DNA from: Pirellulaceae bacterium
GTDB taxonomy: Bacteria; Planctomycetota; Planctomycetia; Pirellulales; Pirellulaceae
Direction: 5' to 3'
Length of the DNA: 22,271 nucleotides
Assembly: GCA_020846515.1 (NCBI GenBank)
Contig: JADLDX010000074.1
Location: forward strand, 1-22,271
The notes under the pieces are model-generated. The model saw nothing but the letters and a program-made list of their open reading frames with translations. It did not search any database and was not told where the DNA came from. The translations under genes were made by a program, and so were the position numbers. Positions 6,363 to 14,469 of the stretch are shown here, piece after piece. Every line of letters begins with the position of its first letter. Position 1 is the first letter of the stretch.

Positions 6363-8318
6363 TTAACGCTTGGTAAACTGCCTGAACCATTCTAGCAATA
6401 GCTCGTTGGTGGTCGCCGTGCTGTTTGCGGGACGATCGATCAATGACAGGTCTTGGGCGAAGACCAGACGGCGAATCAATTCGTCTCGTTTTAGATCTTC
6501 GGATGTCTTGTCGGTCACTGTTGGATGAACGACAACTACATCCCATGTCGGTGGGCCGAAATTTAACGACCAGTTCATGACCCATGCAAAGGACGAGACA
6601 AAGGCTTCTTCGCCGTCGGAGCGAGCGCTGCGGGGCACGGCGATCAACACCAGATCCGGCTTCAGAGCTCTGACGCGGGCCTTGGCAAACTGTTCAATTT
6701 CTGCCAGGGTTTGATTTTCGGTTGGCCACGCATCAACTTGTATCATGGCGTCGGGATAAAACGTGCGCAGGGTCGGAGTGATCAATTGATCATAGGGCGG
6801 CATGGCCAGAATTCGCACCGGTTTTCCGTCGCTTAGCAGCTTCAATGTTTTTTCAACTGGGTTCGTCGGCACAGGTACATTCTCGATCGCAGGCCGCAGG
6901 CCAGTAATCGCTTGAGCCAGGCAGGTGGCGATCCGTTTGTGGCCGGCCATGTTTGGATGAATAGCGTCGCTCATAAGCAGTCGCCAATCCATGGCCGCCT
7001 GTTCCCGAAGAGCCTCGAGCTCTCGATACACGTCACATACGGGGATGTTCAGTTCGCTACCAACCTGACGGATCACGTCGCAATACTGAATCAGTTTCTC
7101 CGTTGGCCGATCGGTGGTGGTGATGACATTGTTGGGCGTTGCCAGAATCACTTCGCTCCCAGCCGCCTGGCACTTCTGAACGATCAGCTTTAGGTTATCG
7201 CGATAAGTTTCCAGAGGCACACGCGTCATATCATTCAAGCCGAACATCACCGTGACTAAATCTGGTTTGGCATTGAGCACATCGCGATCGATACGACTCA
7301 ATGCATTGACCGTGGTGTTGCCACTGATGCCGGCATTGAGCATTTCGATTTTGGCTTGAGGCGCAAGTTGACGAAGAGCGATACCTAGCATATCCGTGTA
7401 TGCGCGACGACTGCCGGTGTGATAGTAGACGCCGGTCACACTGTCGCCGAAACATGCAACTTTCACGGTTTCACCAGCCAAAAGTTTTTGTCGCATCTTC
7501 AGCTCCGGTCCGACAGCCCGCTGCAGGACGGGCAACATTAATTCTGCAAGTTTCTGATGTCCGGTTGGATTCGGATGACAGCCATCGGTAGTCCATTCGT
7601 GCAAATTTGTGCCAGCCACCCCCGCATTTGTCCAAGTGGCAAAATGATCGATCAAGGGAACACGCCATAAGGCGGCCGTTTCGCGACAGGCGACAATATA
7701 CGGTTCCAGTCGAATGTTCGGATTTTCTCCGACACCATTTAATGCCGCAGCTTCTGACCAGCGAGGCTCCGTCATCAGGACTGGAAGAATTCCGCGGCGG
7801 AGTAATTCAGCCACGATCTTCTGTAGGTTACTGCGATACTCTTCGACCGTTATCCGACTGGCGGTGGCGCCTTTGTCTACGTAGCTATCGTTGGTGCCGT
7901 ACATCACCGTGACAATATCCGGTTGCGTGTGGGCGACCACTGGGATTTCAGCAGCCGTGGAATTTTGAGATGCGGCGGGCTGATTGGTTGCCGTAGGAAG
8001 TTGGATGACCTGTTCTAATCGCTTGAGTGCCTGGTCCGTTCGTTCTCCGCCGATGCCCACATTGACGACTCGCGTCTTCACACCCTTTTGCAACAAACCC
8101 TTCTCGACTAAGGCAGCAAACGTCTGTTCGGCTGTCACACCCGGGCGAACACCTTTGGTAATCGAATCGCCCAGCGTGACGATCGTGACAAGGCGATTGT
8201 TGGATTGAGCCACTTTCACATCATCGGCATGGGCCGTCACCAGGCTGGCGAAGACCAGCAGCGCGCTACCCACGCAGACAATTGGGAGGCGATTTGGGAT
8301 GATCGAAAGGTTATGCAT
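6363..8318 (-). CDS. Secreted protein with two SGNH hydrolase domains and a degenerate third
   Basis: This 651-residue protein has a signal peptide (about 1-32, ending VTAHA). Domain 1 (45-270) has GDSITKG with Ser52, NVGIGG, GTND with Asn143, and D245-G-C-H248. Domain 2 (285-475) has GDSVTG with Ser293, NAGISGNTT, GLND with Asn362, and D451-A-I-H454. Both look catalytically complete. Domain 3 (about 498-651) keeps the alternating beta/alpha layout. ILAMPPYD replaces the GDS block, KPDLVLIAVPRSA replaces the G-x-N-D block, and no DxxH is present, so it is probably a non-catalytic relic or a binding module. Likely role: exported carbohydrate esterase or deacetylase; substrate unknown. ATG at 8318 is preferred to GTG at 8327 because it gives a compact signal peptide. 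The gene is divergent from the lactonase gene, with about 118 bp between the starts. Confidence 0.88.
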   Translation of the reverse strand: MHNLSIIPNRLPIVCVGSALLVFASLVTAHADDVKVAQSNNRLVTIVTLGDSITKGVRPGVTAEQTFAALVEKGLLQKGVKTRVVNVGIGGERTDQALKRLEQVIQLPTATNQPAASQNSTAAEIPVVAHTQPDIVTVMYGTNDSYVDKGATASRITVEEYRSNLQKIVAELLRRGILPVLMTEPRWSEAAALNGVGENPNIRLEPYIVACRETAALWRVPLIDHFATWTNAGVAGTNLHEWTTDGCHPNPTGHQKLAELMLPVLQRAVGPELKMRQKLLAGETVKVACFGDSVTGVYYHTGSRRAYTDMLGIALRQLAPQAKIEMLNAGISGNTTVNALSRIDRDVLNAKPDLVTVMFGLNDMTRVPLETYRDNLKLIVQKCQAAGSEVILATPNNVITTTDRPTEKLIQYCDVIRQVGSELNIPVCDVYRELEALREQAAMDWRLLMSDAIHPNMAGHKRIATCLAQAITGLRPAIENVPVPTNPVEKTLKLLSDGKPVRILAMPPYDQLITPTLRTFYPDAMIQVDAWPTENQTLAEIEQFAKARVRALKPDLVLIAVPRSARSDGEEAFVSSFAWVMNWSLNFGPPTWDVVVVHPTVTDKTSEDLKRDELIRRLVFAQDLSLIDRPANSTATTNELLLEWFRQFTKR

Positions 8319-8436
8319 GTGTCGCACTCACTTGTGGCGTCGATGGTGGAAGAATTGGGAGCATCCTGCGAACTTGATGTGGTAGATTATGCATCAATTG
8401 CGGCTCTCCGCCTTAGCTCAACTTGGAAAAACAACT

Positions 8437-9576
8437 ATGCGAAACTTAGCCTTACTCATGTTGTGTGTCGTGACTATGACTGAATCTATGTCTGAATCGT
8501 TGCGTGCTGAAGAACCTATCATCTTTGTCTCGGCGTTCAAGCCCCGCGAGGAAGGTGCCATACACGCCTATCGATTCGACTCGGCGAACGGCCAGTTGAA
8601 GTTATTGCATCGCAACACCGATATTGAAAACCCATTTTTCCTGGCTGTCTCTCCGAACCGACAGTTTCTTTATGCCATTGATGCGCAGCAATTTGGCAGC
8701 CAGGACGACGAATTTGTTGCCGCTTTTAAGATTGAGGGGCGGGATGGAAAGCTGACCCGACTGAACCGGCAGACTAGTCGCGGAACTGCGTCATGTTATT
8801 TGGATGTTGATGCCACTGGTAAATCTATCGTTGTGGCCAATTACGCTTCCGGGAGCGTGGCTTCGCTGGCGGTACGTGCAGACGGTTCCCTGGGGGAGGT
8901 CTCATCCTTCATACAGCATAGCGGCTCCAGTGTGAATCCCGAGCGTCAAAAGGAACCGCATGCACACTGTATTGTAATCAGCCCAGACAATCGATTTGTG
9001 CTCGCGGCGGATCTGGGGATCGACAAGATTCTGAATTATGAACTCAAGTCCGATACGTCCGAGTTGAAGCCGAATGCGGCACAGGTTGCGGCCGAGTTGC
9101 CACCGGGATCAGGGCCTCGCCATTTGGTTTTTCATCCGAACGGTAAACGAGTTTATGTGATCAATGAACTCAAAAACACAGTCACTTTTTTTGACTACGC
9201 CACGCCAACCGGCGCGTTGACTCAGCGGCAGACCATTTCAACAGTGCCGGAGGATTTTGCCGGTGTCAGTTACACGGCGGATCTGAAAATTACGCCCAAC
9301 GGTCGGTTTCTGTATGGTACAAATCGCGGCCATGACAGCATCGCCATTTTTCGCATCGCAGAGGACGGGCATCTGAATCGTGTCAGTATTGAACCTAGCC
9401 TAGGCAAAGGTCCGCAGAACTTGTTGATTACACCCGATGGCCGTTGGCTGATATGCGCCAATATGCCGGGTAACAGCGTGGCGGTATTCGCCATCGATGC
9501 CAGCACTGGTGCTCTCAAGTCGGCAGGCGATCCGCTGACGATACCAATGCCATCCTGTATTCGCTGGCTGGAATGA
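8437..9576 (+). CDS. Lactonase, seven-bladed beta-propeller (6-phosphogluconolactonase family), exported
   Basis: This 379-residue protein belongs to the Pgl/YbhE-type lactonase family (also muconate-lactonizing-like). Its blades carry the family signatures NPFFLAVSPNRQFLYAID (65-82), TGKSIVVANYASGSV (127-141), EPHAHCIVISPDNRFVLAAD (173-192), GPRHLVFHPNGKRVYVINE (226-244), FAGVSYTADLKITPNGRFLY (274-293) and GPQNLLITPDGRWLICAN (325-342). EPHAH and GPRH are the His-rich conserved positions. Cytosolic Pgl hydrolyses 6-phosphogluconolactone, but this protein starts with a likely signal peptide (MRNLALLMLCVV, processed near LRAEE). It therefore probably acts on an extracytoplasmic lactone or has another substrate. 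I chose ATG at 8437, with GGAAA nine bases upstream, over the in-frame ATG at 8389, which would add 16 residues ahead of the hydrophobic core. It converges on the sulfatase gene. Confidence 0.87.
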   Translation: MRNLALLMLCVVTMTESMSESLRAEEPIIFVSAFKPREEGAIHAYRFDSANGQLKLLHRNTDIENPFFLAVSPNRQFLYAIDAQQFGSQDDEFVAAFKIEGRDGKLTRLNRQTSRGTASCYLDVDATGKSIVVANYASGSVASLAVRADGSLGEVSSFIQHSGSSVNPERQKEPHAHCIVISPDNRFVLAADLGIDKILNYELKSDTSELKPNAAQVAAELPPGSGPRHLVFHPNGKRVYVINELKNTVTFFDYATPTGALTQRQTISTVPEDFAGVSYTADLKITPNGRFLYGTNRGHDSIAIFRIAEDGHLNRVSIEPSLGKGPQNLLITPDGRWLICANMPGNSVAVFAIDASTGALKSAGDPLTIPMPSCIRWLE

Positions 9577-9679
9577 GGACGCTTGCGGTGGAGCGACGGG
9601 TTGAGTCGTTGCCTTTGCGGACTGAACGTGCTTGCCCGGCATGCCAATCATCCGAACATCCATGCGTTGGACGGATGCA

Positions 9680-11284
9680 CTAGAGCGGCTTGGGCGTGGG
9701 CAATTGGGCTCCAACTTCTGCATACCAACGGTGCAGCATTTTACGAAGCTCATCCGCCTTGTGTGGTTCGTCTCTGGCGATGTCTCGCTGCTCGCTGATA
9801 TCGACCTTCAGATTGAACAATTGAATCGTATGGTTCTCGAAATATTCTATCAATTTGTAATCTCCAGAACGAATGGCTGCGCTTGGGCTTTGCATGCCAT
9901 GATTGCTGTAGTGAGGGAAGTGCCAATACAGCGCAGCACGTTCGAGCTGGCTCGACGCGTCCTTGATCAAACCTGCTAAACTCAATCCGTCGCAATGCTG
10001 CTTAGGTCGAGCTGGCAGATTCGCCAACTCTAAAATGGTTGGGTAGAGATCGTTGCTGATAACCGGTGTGTCGCAAACCTGGCCGGCTAATCGCGAGGCT
10101 GGGTACCGAACGATCATCGGCACGCGAATACCGCCATCGTAAAGCCAACCTTTAGCGCCTCGTAAGGGCAAGTTCGATGTTGAGAAGGCTACATCAAGCT
10201 GCTTCTTGCCCACGACTCGGTCCGGGTTGCCGAAGTTGGCTGCCGACATGCCGCCATTGTCCGAGAAAAATACAATGATCGTATTCTCGTCGAGCTTCAG
10301 CGACCGTAGCTTGGCTACGATGCGGCCCAGGCTGTCGTCCATAGCAGTTACCATGGCCGCGAACTGAACATTGTCCTGTCGCTGCTTGACTTTGACGGTT
10401 CGTTCCGGCAGTAGTTTAAAACCTGACCAGGCTGGTTTGTCGATCATTTCATCGAGCTGACCTCGCGTTAGTGGCGGCCGGTCATCTGGATTGCCTTCTA
10501 ACACAAACGCTGGACCTGTCTCGGAGTCTCGCGCTTTCTGTTTCTCTGCGTATTGCTTGACGAGATCATTGCGTCCTTGGATCGGATCATGCACTGCGAA
10601 ATGAGACATATACAGGAAGAACGGTTGGTGTTGGTTGTCATCGATGAACCGTTCTGCCTCGTCCGTTAATCGATCCGTTAAATAGTCTCCGGGTTTATCG
10701 TCGAGTCCTTCAAGTTGAAACGGTGCATGAAAGCCCGTTTTGGGCCAGCCTTTGTTCCAACGCGGGATCTGAATATCGAAGCCCTGTGCAGTGGGACCAT
10801 ACGGTTCTTCACCAAGATGCCACTTGCCAATATGCGCCGTTCGATAGCCATGTTCCTTTAACGCTTCTGCCAGCGTCACTTCCTCGAGCGGCAATTCCAA
10901 ACGGTGACTTGGTCCAACCAGTTTTTGGAAGGCGTGGTCTTTGCGGCCTGGCAACCAGTCCGTTAGCTGCAACCTCGCTGGGTATTTACCAGTCAATACA
11001 CTCGCACGAGTTGGCGAACAGACATGGCAAGCAGCATAGGCCTGAGTAAAACGTACGCCTCCAGCAGCCAACGCGTCGATATGCGGCGTCTGGTGAAAGC
11101 GGCTGCCGTAACATTGCAAGTCGCTCCACCCAAGGTCGTCGACCAGAAACAATACGATGTTGGGAGGTCCAGCTGGTCTTGGTTCAGCTTGCACAGCAGT
11201 CGCAGGCCAGCATATGCAAGTCAGTAACAGCAGCATGAGCTTGAGCTCGCAATAGACGAACTGATATGCCAGTCTGCTTTTCAT
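9680..11284 (-). CDS. Secreted sulfatase (arylsulfatase family, formylglycine type)
   Basis: This 534-residue protein hydrolyses sulfate esters, probably from polysaccharide. A hydrophobic signal segment covers about 15-33. The metal-binding start PNIVLFLVDDLGWSD (41-55) has D49 and D50. CSPTRASVLTGKY carries C89-x-P-x-R93, the cysteine that would be converted to formylglycine; HIGKWHLGE has K154 and H156; SHFAVHDP has H228; FFSDNGG has D342 and N343; GAKGWLYDGGIRVP has K378. All positions expected in S1 sulfatases are present, so it should be active if a formylglycine-generating enzyme (not in this window) exists. The ATG at 11284 has a good SD, AAGGTGG (11296-11290), five bases upstream. 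It is divergent from the sialidase/M81/MFS operon, with which it may share a regulatory region. Sulfatases are strongly expanded in planctomycetes. Confidence 0.95.
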   Translation of the reverse strand: MKSRLAYQFVYCELKLMLLLLTCICWPATAVQAEPRPAGPPNIVLFLVDDLGWSDLQCYGSRFHQTPHIDALAAGGVRFTQAYAACHVCSPTRASVLTGKYPARLQLTDWLPGRKDHAFQKLVGPSHRLELPLEEVTLAEALKEHGYRTAHIGKWHLGEEPYGPTAQGFDIQIPRWNKGWPKTGFHAPFQLEGLDDKPGDYLTDRLTDEAERFIDDNQHQPFFLYMSHFAVHDPIQGRNDLVKQYAEKQKARDSETGPAFVLEGNPDDRPPLTRGQLDEMIDKPAWSGFKLLPERTVKVKQRQDNVQFAAMVTAMDDSLGRIVAKLRSLKLDENTIIVFFSDNGGMSAANFGNPDRVVGKKQLDVAFSTSNLPLRGAKGWLYDGGIRVPMIVRYPASRLAGQVCDTPVISNDLYPTILELANLPARPKQHCDGLSLAGLIKDASSQLERAALYWHFPHYSNHGMQSPSAAIRSGDYKLIEYFENHTIQLFNLKVDISEQRDIARDEPHKADELRKMLHRWYAEVGAQLPTPKPL

Positions 11285-11622
11285 TTAGTCCACCTTCCCA
11301 TCCGAGTAACGGATACTCTCACCTTTTCCATGATGAATTTATCTTCTCTTCAGGTCGACCAAACAATCAGGCTGCCGGGGAAATTGGAAAAGTTGAGTTC
11401 GAAAGTTGGATCGTCCAGAGGGCAACGTTGGATGCTACTGGTTCTTCGTTCGTCATGCTCGCGGGCTTCTCTTGGCTGACTTGATTCCCAGAAAATTAGA
11501 CGGAAACCCGAAGGCAGTGATCTCGGACGCCCCACGCGCATAGTATCATCTTCCGCATTGGCGGAATGCATATGCTAAGCGCATCGACAGGTTCGACTCG
11601 AAGAAACCATGGGAAACCTAAG
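11285..11622. promoter_or_regulatory. Divergent intergenic region with a short hairpin
   Basis: These 338 bases separate the divergent sulfatase and sialidase-like operon, so both promoters should lie here. I see no clear -35/-10 pair for either; TAGTAT at 11541-11546 is a weak -10 candidate for the plus-strand operon. TTCCGC (11551-11556) pairs exactly with GCGGAA (11561-11566) over an ATTG loop, 56 bases before the preferred start, and would lie in the operon leader. No gene is supported in this stretch. Confidence 0.4.
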
Positions 11623-12915
11623 ATGATACGACTGCTTGACTTTGGCCGCGCGCGGTCCATGAGGATGGCTGGACTTCTGTGTATCGCTGCCATGATGAAT
11701 CATGCGATACATGTATCAGCTGCCGATCTGCCGCGTGTGATCGTGAATGTCGTGGAAGGTGGTGAATCCAGTCGGAAGCCTGAGGAAGTCTTGTCGACGG
11801 TTGTTGGGCCCGGTGTCAACCAGCCTGATCATTACCTGGGCTATGGCGGTTTTGTGGGTTGGGTGTCTCCTATCCGACTCCGCCAAGGCGATTGGTTGCT
11901 GGGCTTCAGTGCAGGCTACTGGCACGCATCAGCGCCGACCCCGCTTCGTTTTTCACCAGGCACCATTGCAGAATATCAAAAGATGGGGCTGCCCAAGGAT
12001 ATCGATGCGCCCACCGGTGGTGTGGCGATGATTATGCGCTCATCGGACGAAGGCAAGACTTGGAGCAAGCCGGCAGTAATGCTCGATACACCGGTTGATG
12101 ACCGACATCCTGCGTTCGTTGAACCGCATGGGCCGGACGGAATGCTGATCTGCTCAGTCTTCACCTATCCGGGTGGTGAACCGTCAGAATATGTGAAGGA
12201 TCCGAAACTGGCCCATCGCACGGCCATCATTCGTTCGTTCGATTATGGCAAGACGTGGGACAAGGAGGTCATTCGGCTGCCATCACCGTTTCTTTCCGAT
12301 GAGACCAACGGACCGATGATCCTGCTGAAGGATGGTTCGATACTGTTGACCGTCAGCGGCACACCGAAAGAAGGTGGTCCTTCGCAGGCCGCGTTTTTCA
12401 TCAGTCAGGATCGGGGATCATCTTGGAAACTGCTGTCGACACTCAAAGCGGATCACAACTTGGATGAAGCCAACGCGACGCAGTTGCCTGACGGACGATT
12501 GGTCATGATGGCACGGCCCGAAGGCGACATCAGTTGGTCATCCGACGAAGGCAAGACCTGGAGCCCTCCCGTCACGTTTGGCATGCGGCTTTACGCACCC
12601 AGCCTATATGCCTTGAGGGACGGAACGTTAGTTAGTCTGCACGGTTCGTACACTCGCGGTGGTTTACGGATCATCTTCAGCAAAGATGGTGGCCATACAT
12701 GGATCGCCCCGGCTAAAGACCACGGCTTTCTGGTCGACAATTGTTATGCCTATGGCAAAGCGTTTGAATTGCCCGACGGTACGTTATTGATCGCCGATCA
12801 AGGCACCGGTGGCCATACCGCAGCCGATGCTAAAAGTATGTCTCTGCGTTTGCTGCGCGTGAGGATTCGCGCCGATCATTCCGGGATCGACTTGTTGCCA
12901 GCATCCAGTCGCTGA
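11623..12915 (+). CDS. Secreted sialidase-like (BNR/Asp-box) protein
   Basis: This 430-residue protein is a six-bladed sialidase-type propeller. The signal peptide spans about 1-34 (ending HVSAA). Five good Asp boxes lie at 140-147 (SSDEGKTW), 205-212 (SFDYGKTW), 261-268 (SQDRGSSW), 306-313 (SSDEGKTW) and 353-360 (SKDGGHTW). DEANATQLPDGRLVMMARPE (281-300) matches the sialidase segment bearing the nucleophile-partner Glu and an active-site Arg. The usual FRIP motif is replaced by SPIRL (82-86), so neuraminidase activity is plausible but not assured; other exo-glycosidases share this fold. I prefer ATG at 11623, with GGGA eight bases upstream; ATG at 11566 would put 19 extra residues before the signal peptide. 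It heads a three-gene operon: 36 bp to the M81 gene, which overlaps the MFS gene. Confidence 0.85.
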   Translation: MIRLLDFGRARSMRMAGLLCIAAMMNHAIHVSAADLPRVIVNVVEGGESSRKPEEVLSTVVGPGVNQPDHYLGYGGFVGWVSPIRLRQGDWLLGFSAGYWHASAPTPLRFSPGTIAEYQKMGLPKDIDAPTGGVAMIMRSSDEGKTWSKPAVMLDTPVDDRHPAFVEPHGPDGMLICSVFTYPGGEPSEYVKDPKLAHRTAIIRSFDYGKTWDKEVIRLPSPFLSDETNGPMILLKDGSILLTVSGTPKEGGPSQAAFFISQDRGSSWKLLSTLKADHNLDEANATQLPDGRLVMMARPEGDISWSSDEGKTWSPPVTFGMRLYAPSLYALRDGTLVSLHGSYTRGGLRIIFSKDGGHTWIAPAKDHGFLVDNCYAYGKAFELPDGTLLIADQGTGGHTAADAKSMSLRLLRVRIRADHSGIDLLPASSR

Positions 12916-12951
12916 AGAATCAGGCCAGAGGGTCATTAAGGAGTCATCGCC

Positions 12952-14469
12952 ATGCGTATCGCCGTTGGTGGAATTGAGCACGAGACCTGTGGATTTGCTG
13001 TTCCCGCGCGCCCGGCGGACGCGACTACCTTGATGTCGGTGGCCCGCCACGTGAGATATGGCGAAGAACTCCGTTCACTCGGCGATGCCAATACGATTGT
13101 AGATGGATTCGTACGCGGTGTGCGCGAGACAGGGCATGAACTGGTACCGCTGCTGTGGATCGACGCGAACACCAGCTCGCCCGTTACGCGAGAGAGCCTG
13201 GACAGAGCCGTAGAAGACCTACTCGAACGTTTGCGAAAGGCGCTACCCGTTGATGGCGTTCTGCTCAGTCTGCATGGCTCCTTTGCCGCACAGGGCGTGG
13301 ATGATGCTGACGGTGAGGTCTTGGCCCGTGTGCGTGAATTGGTTGGACCGAATATTCCCGTGATGGCTGTGCATGATCTGCACTGCAATCTGTCTACCGT
13401 TATGGCGCAAGCGGCCAATGTGATGGTTGTCGAACGGACTTATCCTCATATTGACATGGCGGAGCGCGCCGTACACGCTGCGCGCATCATGGCTCGCACG
13501 GTCACTGGCGAGGTTCGGCCTACGATGGCCGTGCGTTACTTGCCCCTGCTATGGTCGGCCGCGCGGATGATCGATGCTGAACCGCCGATGAGCGACGCAG
13601 TGCAGATGTTACGGGCACTCGATCAACGTCCTGGCGTATTGTCCTCCAGCATCGGGGTAGGCTACCAATGGATCGACAACCCAACTGTTGGCGCTTCCGT
13701 GATCGTCGTCACAGAAAATGATGAAGCGCTAGCGGAGCGATACGCAGACGAGTTAGCCAAGTGGGTCTGGGATCGTCGCAGCCAATGGCGCCGAGATCCA
13801 CTGACGCCATCAGCGGCAATCGCTCAAGGTGAGCAACTTGGCAAATACCCAATCGTGCTGGCGGAACAGGGCGATAACACGGGCGGTGGTGCGTCGGGCG
13901 ACGCGACGGAGATTCTTCGTCTCTTCATAGAACAGAAGCTGGTACCATCAGCAGTGCTGTATATGGTCGACCCGGATGTGGCCGCTCAGGCAGTGGCTGC
14001 TGGCGCTGGAGCGGAGATCGATGTTCTTCTTGGCGGAAAATCGCAGCCACTGGTTGGTCCCCCAGTGCCAATGCGCGTGCGAGTTCACGCAGTATCGAAC
14101 GGGCGATTCACATACGATGGTCCGATGTGGGCCGGGGTGGTTGGTGAGCTCGGGCCATCTGCCTGGTTGGAACAGGATGGCGTCCATGTCGCGGTGGTCA
14201 GCGGCCGTCATCAACCAGTGGATCTGGCTTTCTGTCGTAGCCTGGGGCTGGATTGCCGTCAGATGCGTTACCTGGCGGTCAAGTCGACGGGGCACTTCCG
14301 ATCCGGATTTGGACCGATTGCCGGTTCGATTTTTAATGTCGATACAGCCAGCGCGCTGGTGCATGACTTTCGTCGGCTGCCTTACACTCGCCTGGGTCGC
14401 AGTATGTATCCAATAGACATGGATGTCAGGTGGGAACCATCAACGACCGTCGGAGCAAGCGATGAGTGA
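12952..14469 (+). CDS. M81-family metallopeptidase (MlrC-like)
   Basis: This 505-residue protein has no signal peptide, so it is probably cytoplasmic. It matches the M81/DUF1485 family, founded on MlrC (microcystinase C), over its whole length. Motifs are GGIEHET (6-12), LLSLHGS (104-110), HDLHCN (141-146), YPHID (164-168), the glycine-rich GDNTGGGASGD (307-317) and VKSTGHFR (443-450). The His, Asp and Glu residues in these motifs are the likely metal ligands and active site. MlrC hydrolyses a linear peptide with unusual amino acids, and most homologues have unknown substrates, so microcystin breakdown should not be assumed. A strong SD, TAAGGAG (12937-12943), sits eight bases before the ATG. 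Its last eight bases overlap the MFS gene start, which suggests co-translation and that the transported compound is its substrate. Confidence 0.92.
   Translation: MRIAVGGIEHETCGFAVPARPADATTLMSVARHVRYGEELRSLGDANTIVDGFVRGVRETGHELVPLLWIDANTSSPVTRESLDRAVEDLLERLRKALPVDGVLLSLHGSFAAQGVDDADGEVLARVRELVGPNIPVMAVHDLHCNLSTVMAQAANVMVVERTYPHIDMAERAVHAARIMARTVTGEVRPTMAVRYLPLLWSAARMIDAEPPMSDAVQMLRALDQRPGVLSSSIGVGYQWIDNPTVGASVIVVTENDEALAERYADELAKWVWDRRSQWRRDPLTPSAAIAQGEQLGKYPIVLAEQGDNTGGGASGDATEILRLFIEQKLVPSAVLYMVDPDVAAQAVAAGAGAEIDVLLGGKSQPLVGPPVPMRVRVHAVSNGRFTYDGPMWAGVVGELGPSAWLEQDGVHVAVVSGRHQPVDLAFCRSLGLDCRQMRYLAVKSTGHFRSGFGPIAGSIFNVDTASALVHDFRRLPYTRLGRSMYPIDMDVRWEPSTTVGASDE

Noticed and set aside
9649..9677. 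Terminator hairpin CATCCG/CGGATG between the lactonase and sulfatase genes
   Set aside because: Only 6 bp with a 17-base loop and no T-run; likely chance.
11623..12915. Firm naming as neuraminidase (NanH)
   Set aside because: Asp boxes and the Glu/Arg segment are present, but the FRIP motif is replaced by SPIRL; the fold is shared with other enzymes.
12952..14469. Microcystin-degrading function (mlrC)
   Set aside because: No mlrA, mlrB or mlrD neighbours; the family is broad and most members have unknown substrates.
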